Assembly: GCF_004798865.1 (NCBI RefSeq)
Contig: NW_025335761.1
Coordinates: forward strand, 15,180,417 to 15,244,416
DNA length: 64,000 nt
Direction of reading: 5' to 3'
Source: Varanus komodoensis
Lineage: Eukaryota > Chordata > Lepidosauria > Squamata > Varanidae
This document shows positions 12,286-23,023 of the stretch, piece after piece. The notes beneath the pieces are model-generated. The model saw only the letters and a list, made by a program, of their open reading frames with translations. It was not told the origin of the DNA and did no database searches. Position 1 is the stretch's first letter. Every line of letters starts with the position of its first letter. The translations under genes and the position numbers were made by a program.

Positions 12286-13282
12286 CAGGAAAACATTTGA
12301 CAAAATGTCCCATGACATTCTGTTTCAGCAATCTAGCTAAAAATGGACTATCACATATATCCACAGTTGGCTAAAAAGTCAAGAGCTGAAGAGTGTTGAT
12401 CAATAGTACCCTGTCAAACTTGGGGGGGGGGGTAATGAGGGGGCCAGTGCTCTTCGACACTTGTATTAATGACTTGAATGAGGAGATGCAGAGCATGCTG
12501 ATCAGATTTGCAGATGGCACAAATTAGATGTGATAGCTAAAACTCTGGAAGATATAAACAAAATTAAAAGTGATCTTGCTAGGTTGGAGTAGGCCAAGTT
12601 CTGCACCTAGCAAAAGGGAACCAAATGCAGTTACAAGGTGAGTGATACTTGGCTCAACAGTACTAAAAGTGAGAAGAATCTTAGAGTTGTTATGGAACAC
12701 AAGCTGAATATAAGCCAGCAATGTAATGCAGCTGCACCAAAATATATATATATATTTTGGGCTGCAATAATAGAAGTATAGCTTTCAAATCATGTGAGGT
12801 ATTGGTTACCCTCTATTCAGTACTTGTTGGCCCCTATTGGTATTGCATCCAGTTCTTGGCATCAGACTTCAAGAAGGATGTAAACAAATTCAGAAGAGAG
12901 TGACAAAGATGGTCTGGAAACAAAGCACTGTGAGGAGAGACTGAAAGAGAAGAGTGAGGGGAGATAGGATACTGTCATACAGAAGAGGGCCAGAAACTCT
13001 ACTCAATTGTGTCATAGTGCTGCACATGGGATAATGAGCTCAAGTTACTGGAAACCAGATTGCAACTGGACACCAGGAAAAACTTCCTGACCATTAGAGC
13101 AATACTGCAGTGGAACTAATCAGGGAGGTTGTGGGCTGTCCCACTTTGGAGGCACTTTATGAGGCAATTGGATAGCCACCTGTCAGGGATGCTTTAACTT
13201 GAATTCCTGCATTGAGCAGAGGGTTGGACTTGATGGTCTTCTTGGCTCCTTCCAACTCTACTATTCTGTGATTCTATGACTG
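12286..13282 (+). mobile_element. CR1 LINE, 5'-truncated 3' part
   Basis: The RT region is readable as degraded blocks: KTFDKMSHDIL, then VLFDTCINDLNEEM, then RFADGTN. The 3' UTR contains AAAAACTTCCTGACCATTAG, the GGACTTGATGGTCTTCTTGG segment, and the CTATTCTGTGATTCTATGAC octamer end. A run of 11 G at 12422-12432 interrupts it. It is dead, with many lesions. Confidence 0.8.
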
Positions 13283-13779
13283 ACAGTGGCAATTCCACAT
13301 CTTTTTCATGTTTAGATTTTTTTAAAGACAATCCTTTTCCACAGTGATCCCAAGAACTTTGGCTATCAGGCAATATCACACTAAATAAAAACTCTCTCTT
13401 CACTTTCGATATGTGCTTATTTTGAGTCATGTTTTGCATAAGTGAAACAGCTCTATTTTAAGATACTTTTTTGATTTTCGTCCATTAAGTTAATGTAAAG
13501 TTTCTGACACATGGAGGAAGCATTACATCCTGTGAAAGTACCTTTGTGCACTCACAGCATGAGGGCTACACTCTTATGAACATAACTGTGTGCATCTGGC
13601 CTACCTAATTTGCACAGTTCTTAATCAAAGTTCTTTGCATGAGGAAGAGAATCTCCACAGTGAGTGAAAGCTGATATAGGTCAGTGGCATGGCACATGAG
13701 CTAGTCACCAGTTCAAGCCCCAACATAGCCATAATGTTAGGCAGCTTCAAGTAATTCACTATTCTCAGCAGATATGAGA

Positions 13780-13991
13780 GCAGATGTGGTGTGGAGGGGA
13801 CTGGGGAACTGGGTTCCAGCCCCCACTTGGCCATGAGTCACTTTGGGTACCTTTGGGCCAGTGGCTCATGCTCAACCATGGGAGGTTCTTGTGAGGATGA
13901 ATGAAGCGGAGGAGAACCATGCAAGCCATTGTGGGTTCTGTGCAGTAGCGAAAAAGGTGGCATATAAAATGTAAATCATCATCATCATCTG
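13780..13991 (+). mobile_element. Sauria-type tRNA SINE
   Basis: The tRNA-like head (GATGTGGTGTGGAGGGGACT, with GGGTTCCAGCCCC as the degenerate B box) is followed by the body CTTTGGGCCAGTGGCTCATG. The BovB-like tail GGTGGCATATAAAATGTAAA comes next, then an ATC repeat. A second, more decayed tRNA-like head may lie just upstream (about 13690-13735). Confidence 0.75.
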
Positions 13992-14697
13992 ACATTGTTA
14001 GGAATATTCTTTTAACGCAAACAGCAATGTTGGGTGAGGGGAGCTACTGTCAGGGGCCCTGGAGAACAGAAAAGGATTACCTGCTTCCCTTCCTACTGTG
14101 GTCGCAATCCTTTCCCCACTCCTTCCCCAAGTAGCTACTTCCATGTTGAATATATCCGCATAGGAAATGCAATAATGTATTTGTTGTTCCATCTTATTTG
14201 GTTGAGCCATGGAGACCCCACTCATGGAACACCCTGAATACTTAGACATAATACAGACACGGTGTACAGACACAGTAACTCTGATTATTGTATGCTATTG
14301 TGTTATGTGTCCGAGGGCAGCAGGGTGCTGCTGCCCTGCTGCTCAGTCTTTTCCTCCCTGTTTTCCTTCTCTCTGGCTCTCATTCCCTCTGGGATTTTTG
14401 TTCATAAATCTCCTCAGAGCTCCTTCCTGAGCTCCTCAGGCCAAGCCCTTCTAAGGGCCAGAAGGAGCTGCGCAGGCCAAGTGGTATCAGCTAACATTGA
14501 AGCTTACCACTTAACTTGCCACTTTAAAAAGAAAAAAGACTAAACTAAACAACATGGAGATGGAAAACACAGTAATATGTTTTTCCCTGTTAGCCACAGA
14601 TATCAAATCAAAGCTGTGAATAAGGGTTTCTTATTCTTATTATCTAGAAGGAGGGTCATCAAATATGGGAAGAGAATGACTATCTTCTTTGGTAAAG
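13992..14697. other. No recognised gene; intergenic DNA
   Basis: Only short unconserved frames are present. No repeat family could be assigned. Confidence 0.45.
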
Positions 14698-14832
14698 CTG
14701 ATGCTCTTTGCTTTGTGGCAGTCTGCTGTCAAGCAGATACTGTGCTCAGCAACTTTGAGCCAAAGAAACAAAAGACTATTCGTCCGTCCGTCCGTCCGTC
14801 CGTCCACCTCCCTCCCTCCCTCCCTCCCTCCC

Positions 14833-14892
<60 letters not shown>

Positions 14893-14980
14893 AGCAGATG
14901 CTCTGTGCTTTGAGGTACTGTGGGCTGTGAGGCAGATACTTTGGTCAGCAATTCTGAGCCAACAAAACAAAAGAGTATTT
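14698..14980. repeat. Direct duplication of about 85 bp flanking a tetranucleotide array
   Basis: The segments 14698-14782 (GATGCTCTTTGCTTTGTGGC ... CTATTCG) and 14897-14980 (GATGCTCTGTGCTTTGAGGT ... GTATTTG) are similar along their whole length, sharing AGCAGATACTG/AGGCAGATACT, TTGAGCCAA/CTGAGCCAA and AAACAAAAGA. They lie on either side of the microsatellite at 14781-14892. Confidence 0.75.
14781..14892. repeat. Compound microsatellite (CGTC)n-(CCTC)n-(TTTC)n
   Basis: About six CGTC units, then about seven CCTC units, then about fourteen TTTC units follow one another with no spacer, giving a pyrimidine-only tract after about 14806. Confidence 0.95.
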
Positions 14981-15458
14981 GTTGTTCAACTAAAGTAATA
15001 CTCTGCCTCCAAGTTAAAGTGTTACTGGACTTTACCTGTTCTTGCCATCTTGCAGTGCAAAGGGCAAAGGGCTGAGCAGGTTACCTGGCTTGTGTCCGAT
15101 TACAATTAAAGGGGCATAATCAAGAAACATGACCTAGCCTTTCTTTTAGATCTTCATCCAAAGTCTGTCAACTCTGGCAGAATTCACTGGTGCTCTTTTA
15201 ATTAAACGGAAAGCAAACCATAAATCCTTCATAACCAGTATTTTATCAAAGCTATTGAATTAGCAGTACACATATGAACTCCCCTGAAATAACAAATGAC
15301 TGGCATATCATTTGTAAGCAGCCTGGCCACAAAAGGCTCACAGAAGGCTCACAGCTATAGGAGGAAAATCTGTGGAGAAATAAGATTAAGCTATACATTT
15401 TAAAACAGTTGAAATGAAATGTAAACCATTTCTGGAAACTAGAAGAACTGTAAACAAA

Positions 15459-15459
15459 A

Positions 15460-15523
<64 letters not shown>

Positions 15524-15536
15524 GAGAGAGAGAGAC
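15459..15536. repeat. Microsatellite (GT)n-(GA)n
   Basis: A GT run of about eleven units passes directly into a GA run of about twenty-five units with one GC interruption. Confidence 0.95.
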
Positions 15537-15691
15537 TGACTGACTCTTCCACCCATTCAACATCTAGTATTTTGTTGTTTTGTTTCTATTTTAATTTTGA
15601 GATAGCCTCCTAGGGATGAATCAGAAAGCTTAGTGTATGTCCTTTAGAACGCAAAAAATGTATACTGAGGAAATCTGACACAATAAGATAA

Positions 15692-15717
15692 GGTGTGAGG
15701 GTTATGTCCCTCACACC
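15692..15717. repeat. Perfect 10-bp inverted repeat (hairpin)
   Basis: GGTGTGAGGG at 15692-15701 and CCCTCACACC at 15708-15717 are exact complements separated by TTATGT. No neighbouring gene or known element explains it. Confidence 0.7.
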
Positions 15718-16930
15718 GCACAGGGCTGAGATTGGTAGCTGCGCTGCTTGCACAACCTGAAGAATACATGGCATTTATTCTAATCATGATAGAAATCCTG
15801 GGTTAAGTGTCACTAGTCGACAATGATCTCTCAAATCTATACTTTGCAATTTAGGAGAGTGAGATCTCTCATTTCCCATAGTAACTGCCTTTATTGTCCT
15901 GAGGGTGTCACACATACTGTCCTCTGCATGGCACTGAGGAATTCTTGCCATTCATCACTTTTATCCCAAATGCAAATGTTTGTTTCAAACATAGCATTAT
16001 TTCCTTGCTGTTGTGATGGGGATGGTCTCATCTAAAGACTGGGAGAAACCCTGAGGGCTGATTGTTCCTTTGAAGCTCTTCCTTCCTTCTCATTGCAATC
16101 CTGTGTCAATGTCACATGTTTCTCAGCTGGGATGTACAGCTTGACAGTGTTGATGTGGATGCCTCCATGTATGGGGCCCAGGGCAATCCCCTCTGCCCCG
16201 TGACTTGAATGTGAATTATTCAGGTAGGCATCATGAATAAATATATGCTTCTGTGCAGCTGAGGTTATTTCTGTTGAGTTCAATGAGATTAACTCCTTTA
16301 TGAGCTATGGTGCTAGCTATTTAAAATGTTCTCATAGATTGACTTGTAAGAGCAGCTTCACTGGCTTTGCCATCCCCATCTGCTGTTTGGGGCTGCCCAG
16401 GAAAAGGAAGCCGAAGTTTGCTGTTCTTCCCACCAGCAGGCACAGCTAACCAAGAAGACTGCTTGCTTTAGCCAGGTTGCTGAAACTCTTTCCTCTTTTT
16501 GCTGTGTCTACCTGTCATTTCAGGTGGAATTGTTTGCAGGATTCTCCCAGGTCTCCTTGGGAGGAGGCCCTGAAGAATGCCCGCCACCACAATTGCAGGG
16601 TGATTGCAGTGGCAGGCAGTGGGAGATAACCTGAGATGGAGCAGAATGTGGCTCAGAATGTGTTGAGCCCAGCAGCACGGAGCCTCTGGCAGCTGCTTGG
16701 GCACCCCAGGGCAGCTATCATCCCCGTTCCATTCCCCTCAGTGCTTCGGGGATGATGGCAGGAGGGCAGAGGAAGGAAGAAGCATGGGCTCTGGGACAAA
16801 CAAGCCACACTAATTAAGTCTCAACAAAAAGTGGTTTGTGTTGGGCACAGCTCGCCAGTGTACGGCTGCTGATAAAAAGTGAACTCCCTGTTGAGCATAC
16901 TTAGGGAAAGCACTGAAAAATTAAACTGCC
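15718..16930. other. No recognised gene; intergenic DNA
   Basis: Frames are short and lack domains. The sequence looks mostly single-copy; I could assign no repeat, RNA gene or regulatory element. Confidence 0.45.
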
Positions 16931-16939
16931 AAAATTATA

Positions 16940-17215
16940 TCACCCTTCTAAAAATGCATGGTGCAGCCTCACTTGGAATACTGTGTACAGTTTTGGTCAC
17001 CACACCTTTTATGTTATTGAGCTGAAAAGGGGCAGAAAAGGGCAAGCTCAAAAGGACTAGAGAACTTCCATATGTGGGAAGGTTGTAATATCAGGAACTA
17101 TTTCACTCAGAAAAAAAGTGAATTGGGGAAGACAAGGTGGATTATGCAAGGTATAGAGAAAGTGGATTGGGAGATATTGTTCCCCTTTCTCTTACTGCTA
17201 GAAACCAGAACCACA
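16940..17215 (+). mobile_element. L3/CR1-type LINE, left part of an interrupted copy
   Basis: The translation shows QPHLEYCVQFW-like and REPSICGK-like blocks typical of the C-terminus of reptile CR1/L3 ORF2, ending at a TGCTAGAAACCAGAACCAC point. The matching 3' UTR resumes at 18940 on the same strand, with about 200 bases of the family missing. Confidence 0.65.
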
Positions 17216-18939
17216 ATAGGTAGAGCCGTGCTGAATCAGGCCAAGGCAGCACTCCATACACGCGGTGGCAGACCAGCTGCCCACTGAATTGCTCAAGCAA
17301 GACGGGTACAAGATCTCCTCCTGCCCAGCTCCTCAGCAACTGGAGAATGCAGACATGTCACTTCTAGTGAAGGAGCAGCACATAGCCTGCAGGGCTAGTA
17401 GTCACTGATAGCCTCCAACCTCATGCATTTGTCCAATCTCTTTTTAAAGCCATCCAGATTGGCAGCTGTCACCACTTCCTGGGGCAGAAAATTCCATAGT
17501 TTGGTTATACACTGTATGAAGAAGTACTTCCTTTTATCTGTCCTAAAACACCCACCAATCAGCTTCATGGGATGACCCTGGGTTCGAGTGTTATGGGACA
17601 GGGAGAAAAATGTCTCCCTCTCTATTTTCTCCCCACTTCTATCATGTCTCCCCTTACTCACCTTTTTCCTAAACTGAACAGTCCCAATTGCTGTAGCCAT
17701 TCCTCATGGGATTGTTGCCCCAATCCCTTGACCAGTTCTACTGCCCTTCTCCGTACTTTTCCCAACTCAGTAGTGGCCTTTTTCAGGCAAGGCGACCAGA
17801 ACAGAACAAAATGTTCTAAGTGTGGTGGGACCAAGGATTTGTATAAGGGGAATAAGATCTTGGCAGTTCTATTTTCTATTTTGTTCCTAATTATGCCTAA
17901 CATGAAATTTGCCTTTTTACAACAGCTGTGAACTGGGTCTGCATTTTCATTGAGCTATTACTACCCCAAGATCCCTTTCTTGCTCAGTGACTTCTAGCTC
18001 AGATTCCATCAACACATACTTGAAGATGGGGTTTTTTGCCCCAACATTCATGACTTTACACTTGCTTATACTAAATTGCATTTGCCATTTGATGGCCATT
18101 CTCCCAGCTTGGAGCGATCTCTTTGGAGCTCCTCACAATCCCTTTTGGTTTTAACTATCCTAAATAGTTTAGTGTCATCAGCAAACTTGGCTACTTCACT
18201 GCTTACTCCTACATCCAGATTATTTATGAATAGGCTGAAAAGTATTGATTCCAATACAGAACTTTGCAGGTCTTCACTGCTGTCATCTCTCCATGGGGGG
18301 AAGTTGATGTTTATCTGTTCTTTAACCAGTTAGTGATCCACAAGAGGACCTCCCCTTCTCGTGCTTTTATTCCATAACTGCTTAGTTTGCACGTGAGCCT
18401 TTGGTGAGGGACTTTCTCAAAAGCCCTTTGGAAATCCAAGTAAACAATGTCACCTGTATTGCCCCTGTCAGGGTGCTTATTGACACTTTCAAAGAGCTCC
18501 AATAGGTTAGTGAGACAAAACTTCCCTTTGTGAAGTCATGCTAATTTTTTTTCAGCAGGGCCTGTCCCTCTATGCACTTACTGATTCTATCTGTAATAAC
18601 ACTTCCAACCAATTTACCCAGAGCAGATGTTAAGCTAACTGGCCTGTAATTCCCTGGATCCCCACTGGAAACGCTGGATTTCATGTTTGACTTCTTTGCA
18701 AGCTCTAGGACTAGGTGATTTGCTTTCAGTTTCTCAATAGGGTTGAGAACTTCATCTTTGGTCACTATTATCTGCCCTAATTCCTCCAGCTCCCTTCCAG
18801 AATACACAAGCTCAGGGATGCAGAGTATCTGCTGTGAAGACTATTGAAAAGAGTCAATTCATTCAGCTTCTCTGCAATCTCCTCATCCCCTCTTAATGAT
18901 CCTTTTGTTCCATTATTGTCACATGTCCCGATTGCTGAT
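17216..18939 (-). mobile_element. L3/CR1-type LINE, antisense, inserted in a plus-strand copy
   Basis: Minus-strand translations show the ORF2 order from 18939 down to 17395: EEIAEKLNE, DPGNYRPVSLTSALGKLV, GDIVYLDFQRAFEKVPHQRL, FSLFINNLD, the intact catalytic box FADDTKLF, PPHLEHFVLFWSP, and LWNFLPQEVVTAANLDGFKK. The 3' end (AGGTAGAGCCGTGCTGAATC read antisense) is near 17218. The RT core is better kept than in other LINE copies here, but frames are still broken. Confidence 0.8.
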
Positions 18940-19165
18940 AATTCATGGAGGAGAAGGCTATCAGTGGCTACTAGTTCTGCTGACCATATGCCACCTTCAG
19001 TGTGTCAGAGACGTTCTGCCTATATATATCAGTTGCTGGGGAACATGGGCAGGAGGGAGCTGTTGCACTCGAATCCTGCTTGTGGATGGGCAGCTAGTTG
19101 GCCTTATGTGAATGGAGTGATGGATTAGAGGGACTTTTGGTCTAATCTAGCAGGTCTTTTATGTT
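18940..19165 (+). mobile_element. L3/CR1-type LINE 3' UTR, right part of the interrupted copy
   Basis: ATTCATGGAGGAGAAGGCTA, then GGCTACTAGT, CAGTTGCTGGGGAACATGGG and a GGTCTAATCTAGCAGGTCTT end form the standard 3' UTR order of this family, also seen at 5660-5870. Confidence 0.7.
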
Positions 19166-19169
19166 TTTC

Positions 19170-21595
19170 TGTAAATGAGTGGTATAAATATTTCAAATCA
19201 ATATTGAACTTAAAGGCATTTTCACTTGTAGCAATTTTGAAAAGTTTCTTCCTAACCAATATAGCACTGCCTGAGGGGCTGTGTTCAGCAGTTCTTCCCA
19301 AGGTTTGCTCCCTTAGGGTCTCTTGAAAAGCAGATGCACAGCATTCCCCCACTGCACTTCCATCCATGGGGGAAGGCTGTTTTAGTCCCAGGAGGGAACC
19401 AGTGTGTCTCTCAGGAGAGCATGCTTGAGAGGTTGCTATGCAGCTTGGTGAGAAGCAGCCTTCCCTTCCTTATTGTGCTGGGCCTGAAAAGGCACTCTCA
19501 GGCGTAGTGCTTGGGTAAAGGTGTGATTAATGTAGTGATTCTACCACCAGGAGCATTGGAACATATAGTCCTCTCTTTTAAACCCATCCTCTTATAATGA
19601 TGGTCATTATAATGATGGGCAGTTTGTTTCTAGAAGTATGAAAAATTATTCAGTATTGTAAGTGGGGGAAAGTGAGACTGAGAGATAGTGACTTTCCTAA
19701 AATCAGGCATGATTTCATGTTTGAGCAAAGTTCTGAACTTTGGTCTCTAAGTTCAATGCTAAATTTTTCAGCCGCTCATTCAATCTCCAAAGGGTGCTTC
19801 ACTTTTTTATGCATTTTGGTCAATTCACAGGGATCTTATTGGTTATAAATCTAGAAGCTGCTGGTTCAGCTCTTACAACACGTCATTTTGTCAGGACACC
19901 CAGTGACCTGGTTAATCTCTGGCTTTTCAGTTCTGACTTCTGCTTGTAAATGATTTATCAACTGGCATGGATCCCTGTTTGCTTAAGGAGGCGTATAGTG
20001 ACCTCAGGCATGCCCTGTGCACAAAGATGCAAACTCTGTCATTGATTCTAAGCTTTGGTGTAACACGCAAAAGACCACCTCATGGCAAGGGCTAGAAGTG
20101 CAAGTGGGCATACAGATCTGTGGGCATCATGCTGTGAAGCCAGTAACAGGGATGCTGTGAAGACAGCAGAGGGAGTTACTGTATGACACTGGTGCTTGGC
20201 AGAATTACATTCATCAGTGATAACATCTCAGATTAGTGTGTTGACTGATATTTTTGACGCATATCAAATGTGAGCAGAAATTTATGTCGATAATCAGTGC
20301 CAGCCCTCCCATAAGGTGGGGTGAATCTCCCCCTTCAAGCAATAGAATAGGAGTGCTGGTGAATTGTATGTGTGTACACACACACACCAGGAAGGCCACC
20401 CCTTGCCATGACTGCCAGTGCTCTGGAGAGCCCTGAAAAGGACCCCTCAGAGCAAAGCATTGTGGTGGAGTGGTGGAGGCACAGGCAGAGTGGGAGGAGC
20501 GGAAACAGAATGGCAGGGGAGCAGCAGGTGTCATCGCACTTCAGGTGGCAGGACACTTTCTGTCACTCTCAAGGGCAATCCTGCAAGATGGGGGGGGGGG
20601 GGGGGGTTGGATGAAAGAGGGTTAATGGGTCAGAACAACTGTGAGTGCTCCTTGATAGTGTGTGGCAAATTTGCCAGACATTTCTGTTACTGTGGAGATT
20701 ATAAGTGATGCAGTAATTCGTTAGAGACTTAAATCTGAATGCACTCCGCTTCTGCCAACACAGACCACAGATAAGGATGAGGCGGTCTATGCGTGTGAGA
20801 AGAAGAGCGGACTGCAGTTTGACTGAGACAGAGAGAGAAAATGGCAGGAAGCTGACATTTTGTGGTCTTTATAAGCTGGCAGTATCAAGGATGCCTTTGG
20901 AGAACTAGTGTAGGATGATAGATTTTCCAGCCCCTTGCTGTACTTAGATTGTAAATATACTCAGATATTGCAAAATGCCATAAGCCTTCCATTACCTGTG
21001 GAGGAAAGTTATATCTCAATATGGAGTGTCCATTGCAATAATGACCCTCAAGGCCTTTTCTTTGGTTGCCTTGAGTGGACTAACTCACAGAGGTCACCAC
21101 ATGACTACAGTGAAGTTCTGTGAGCTCTAGGAAAGTTCTGGTAGGCTGGATACTGCCCAGAGCCCATTTAATAGTGGCCTCACTGCAGAGTAAGGTTATA
21201 AGAACATAGTGTATTGTTTTCATTTAAAGAGAGTCAGGCAAAATGTAGGTAATAGCTGTCTTACAGTAATAAGATCTGATATTTCTCTACTGTCATAAAT
21301 ATGCCTTTGTGATTACATTTGTGGCTAGAGCTAAAGTTTGCCTTGGACAGAACTGCAGATTCCAAGAAATTGCAGCAAATACTCTTTGTGTACTGATCTG
21401 AAATATTAGCAATCCGTTGTCCTGGGGACTGGATGAAACATGAAGTTCCTGTGATTCCTGCCCTGTGCGTTTATATAAGGTAGAATTTTATGCTTTATGG
21501 CAAGTACCACTGAATGTTGGTAGCAAAATTGGATGAAGTCCATGGTGATAAACAGTTTTCTGAAGAAAGAGCTTTTTGAAGATTTTATGAAGGCA
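19170..21595. other. No recognised gene; intergenic DNA with a G17 run
   Basis: There is no coding domain. A 17-base G run lies at 20590-20606 and a short CA run near 20377. Near 19592-19618 the word ATAATGATGG is repeated around GTCATT. Confidence 0.5.
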
Positions 21596-21597
21596 GG

Positions 21598-21730
21598 TTT
21601 TTTTTTTAATTTCATTTTTATACTGCCCAATAGCCAAGGCTCTCTGGGCAGTTAACAGAAGTTAAAGACATACAAAAAGCCAGCACTTAACATGAGACAA
21701 TAAAAGTACAGCAATTGTAACTGAATCAGC
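21598..21730 (-). mobile_element. L2-like LINE 3' tail, antisense
   Basis: A T-rich start, then ATTTTTATACTGCCCAATAG, AGGCTCTCTGGGCAGTTAAC and an A-rich downstream part match antisense L2-like tails at 29040 and 48450. Confidence 0.6.
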
Positions 21731-22566
21731 ACAGATGTTTAACAGCAGAACAGTTACTAGCAAGAAAGAGAAGGCAATAGCACTGCAACAAGAAATAAAG
21801 CTGTGAGATAATTGAGTTCACTGAAACAGTTCCTTTGGAAATATTCCGTGCTAAGATCACTAGTTTCCAGTTACTGGAATTGCATAAAAGTATCCTCCAT
21901 GGGCTGCAAAAAGTTATTTCAGCATCAATAAATAATCTACTTCAAGTTAAAGGTAGATAATCCATTTATTTCTTTAATGCTATCAATTATTGTTGTTTAT
22001 TTAAATGTTACTTGTGTGTATTTAATAATAGGCAGAGTCAGATCAGCAGTTCAATTCTCAGGTGGGTCATGGTGGAAAAAGTGTTCATCAGCCAAACAAT
22101 GCTTTGTCTCCAGATATTATTAACATGCTGCAATTCCTATTAGGTGGAATCAGACAGATTGTTAATATGTCCACTTTCCATTGGCAGAGGTTTTACCCCC
22201 AATTATCATAATTTCTATATCCATGTTCCAATTGGATTTCAGTCTGGCAAAGTCCTGGCTGCTGTCATGATCTTTAGGTGCCACTGTAATAGAAACAGAC
22301 AAGTAACTTATGCAAGGGTCCTTATTATACACCTGTTGTGATTTTTTCTTTCTGGAATGATGGATCAAGCAAGTTATGATTAAGAATAAAGACTTTGCCT
22401 TTTCATCAAGGACACCCTTCATCCCATTGACAAAAGGCATTCATGCTTTCAATAGCATCTGCTGACTGTACATAGGAGGTACGAGCTTGTTGGCGGTGTG
22501 AAATTGTTTCTCAAACATTCTAATGCCACTCATCATCACTCATTGCATAGAATTCCCCACCTAATG

Positions 22567-23015
22567 CAGGGGCGGGGAACTGAATGACTCCTCACCTGGC
22601 CCTCCTCAGCTGGATGACGTCGGGAGTGTGGCCACTTCCTTGTTGCCACCTGGTTCCTGATGAGCTGCAGCCAGCACTTCAGCCGTGGGCTGGCTTTCCC
22701 CTCTAGGGAGAGTTTGTACACAGCAAAGCTGTTCCGGTGGCTACCTCAGCCAGAACCATTTTCCTGCTTCGCCCACACTGTGCCCTCACCAATGGGGATG
22801 GGCAGAGTACTCAGCATCCCACATCTCCTCCAGGTTGGGGGGATGAGTGAAGTGAATCCCCACTGCTGTTACCTCCAGTAAGTGATCCGACCACCGTTGT
22901 ACCTGCCCAGCCACCTGAGGCAGCGCCGGAGGAGCGGAGTGAATGCGGCCTGTGCGGGCAGCCAGTGCCTTTGTGGGCCAGATTCTGCCTACAGACCAGA
23001 AGTTTCTCATTCATG
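22567..23015. mobile_element. Non-autonomous hAT-like element
   Basis: The left end CAGGGGCGGGGAACTG and the right end CCAGAAGTTTCTCATTCATG (reverse complement CATGAATGAGAAACTTCTGG) fit a decayed hAT terminal repeat of the CAGGGGTGGGGAACTTCTGG kind. The flanks ACCTAATG (22559-22566) and TTCTGATG (23016-23023) agree at 5 of 8 positions, as expected of an old 8-bp target duplication. The 449-bp interior has no transposase. Confidence 0.55.
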
Positions 23016-23023
23016 TTCTGATG

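Noticed and set aside
14577-14970. Overlapping frames with Pro-Ser, Phe-Leu-Ser and Lys-Glu runs
   Set aside because: They are translations of the tetranucleotide microsatellite in several frames.
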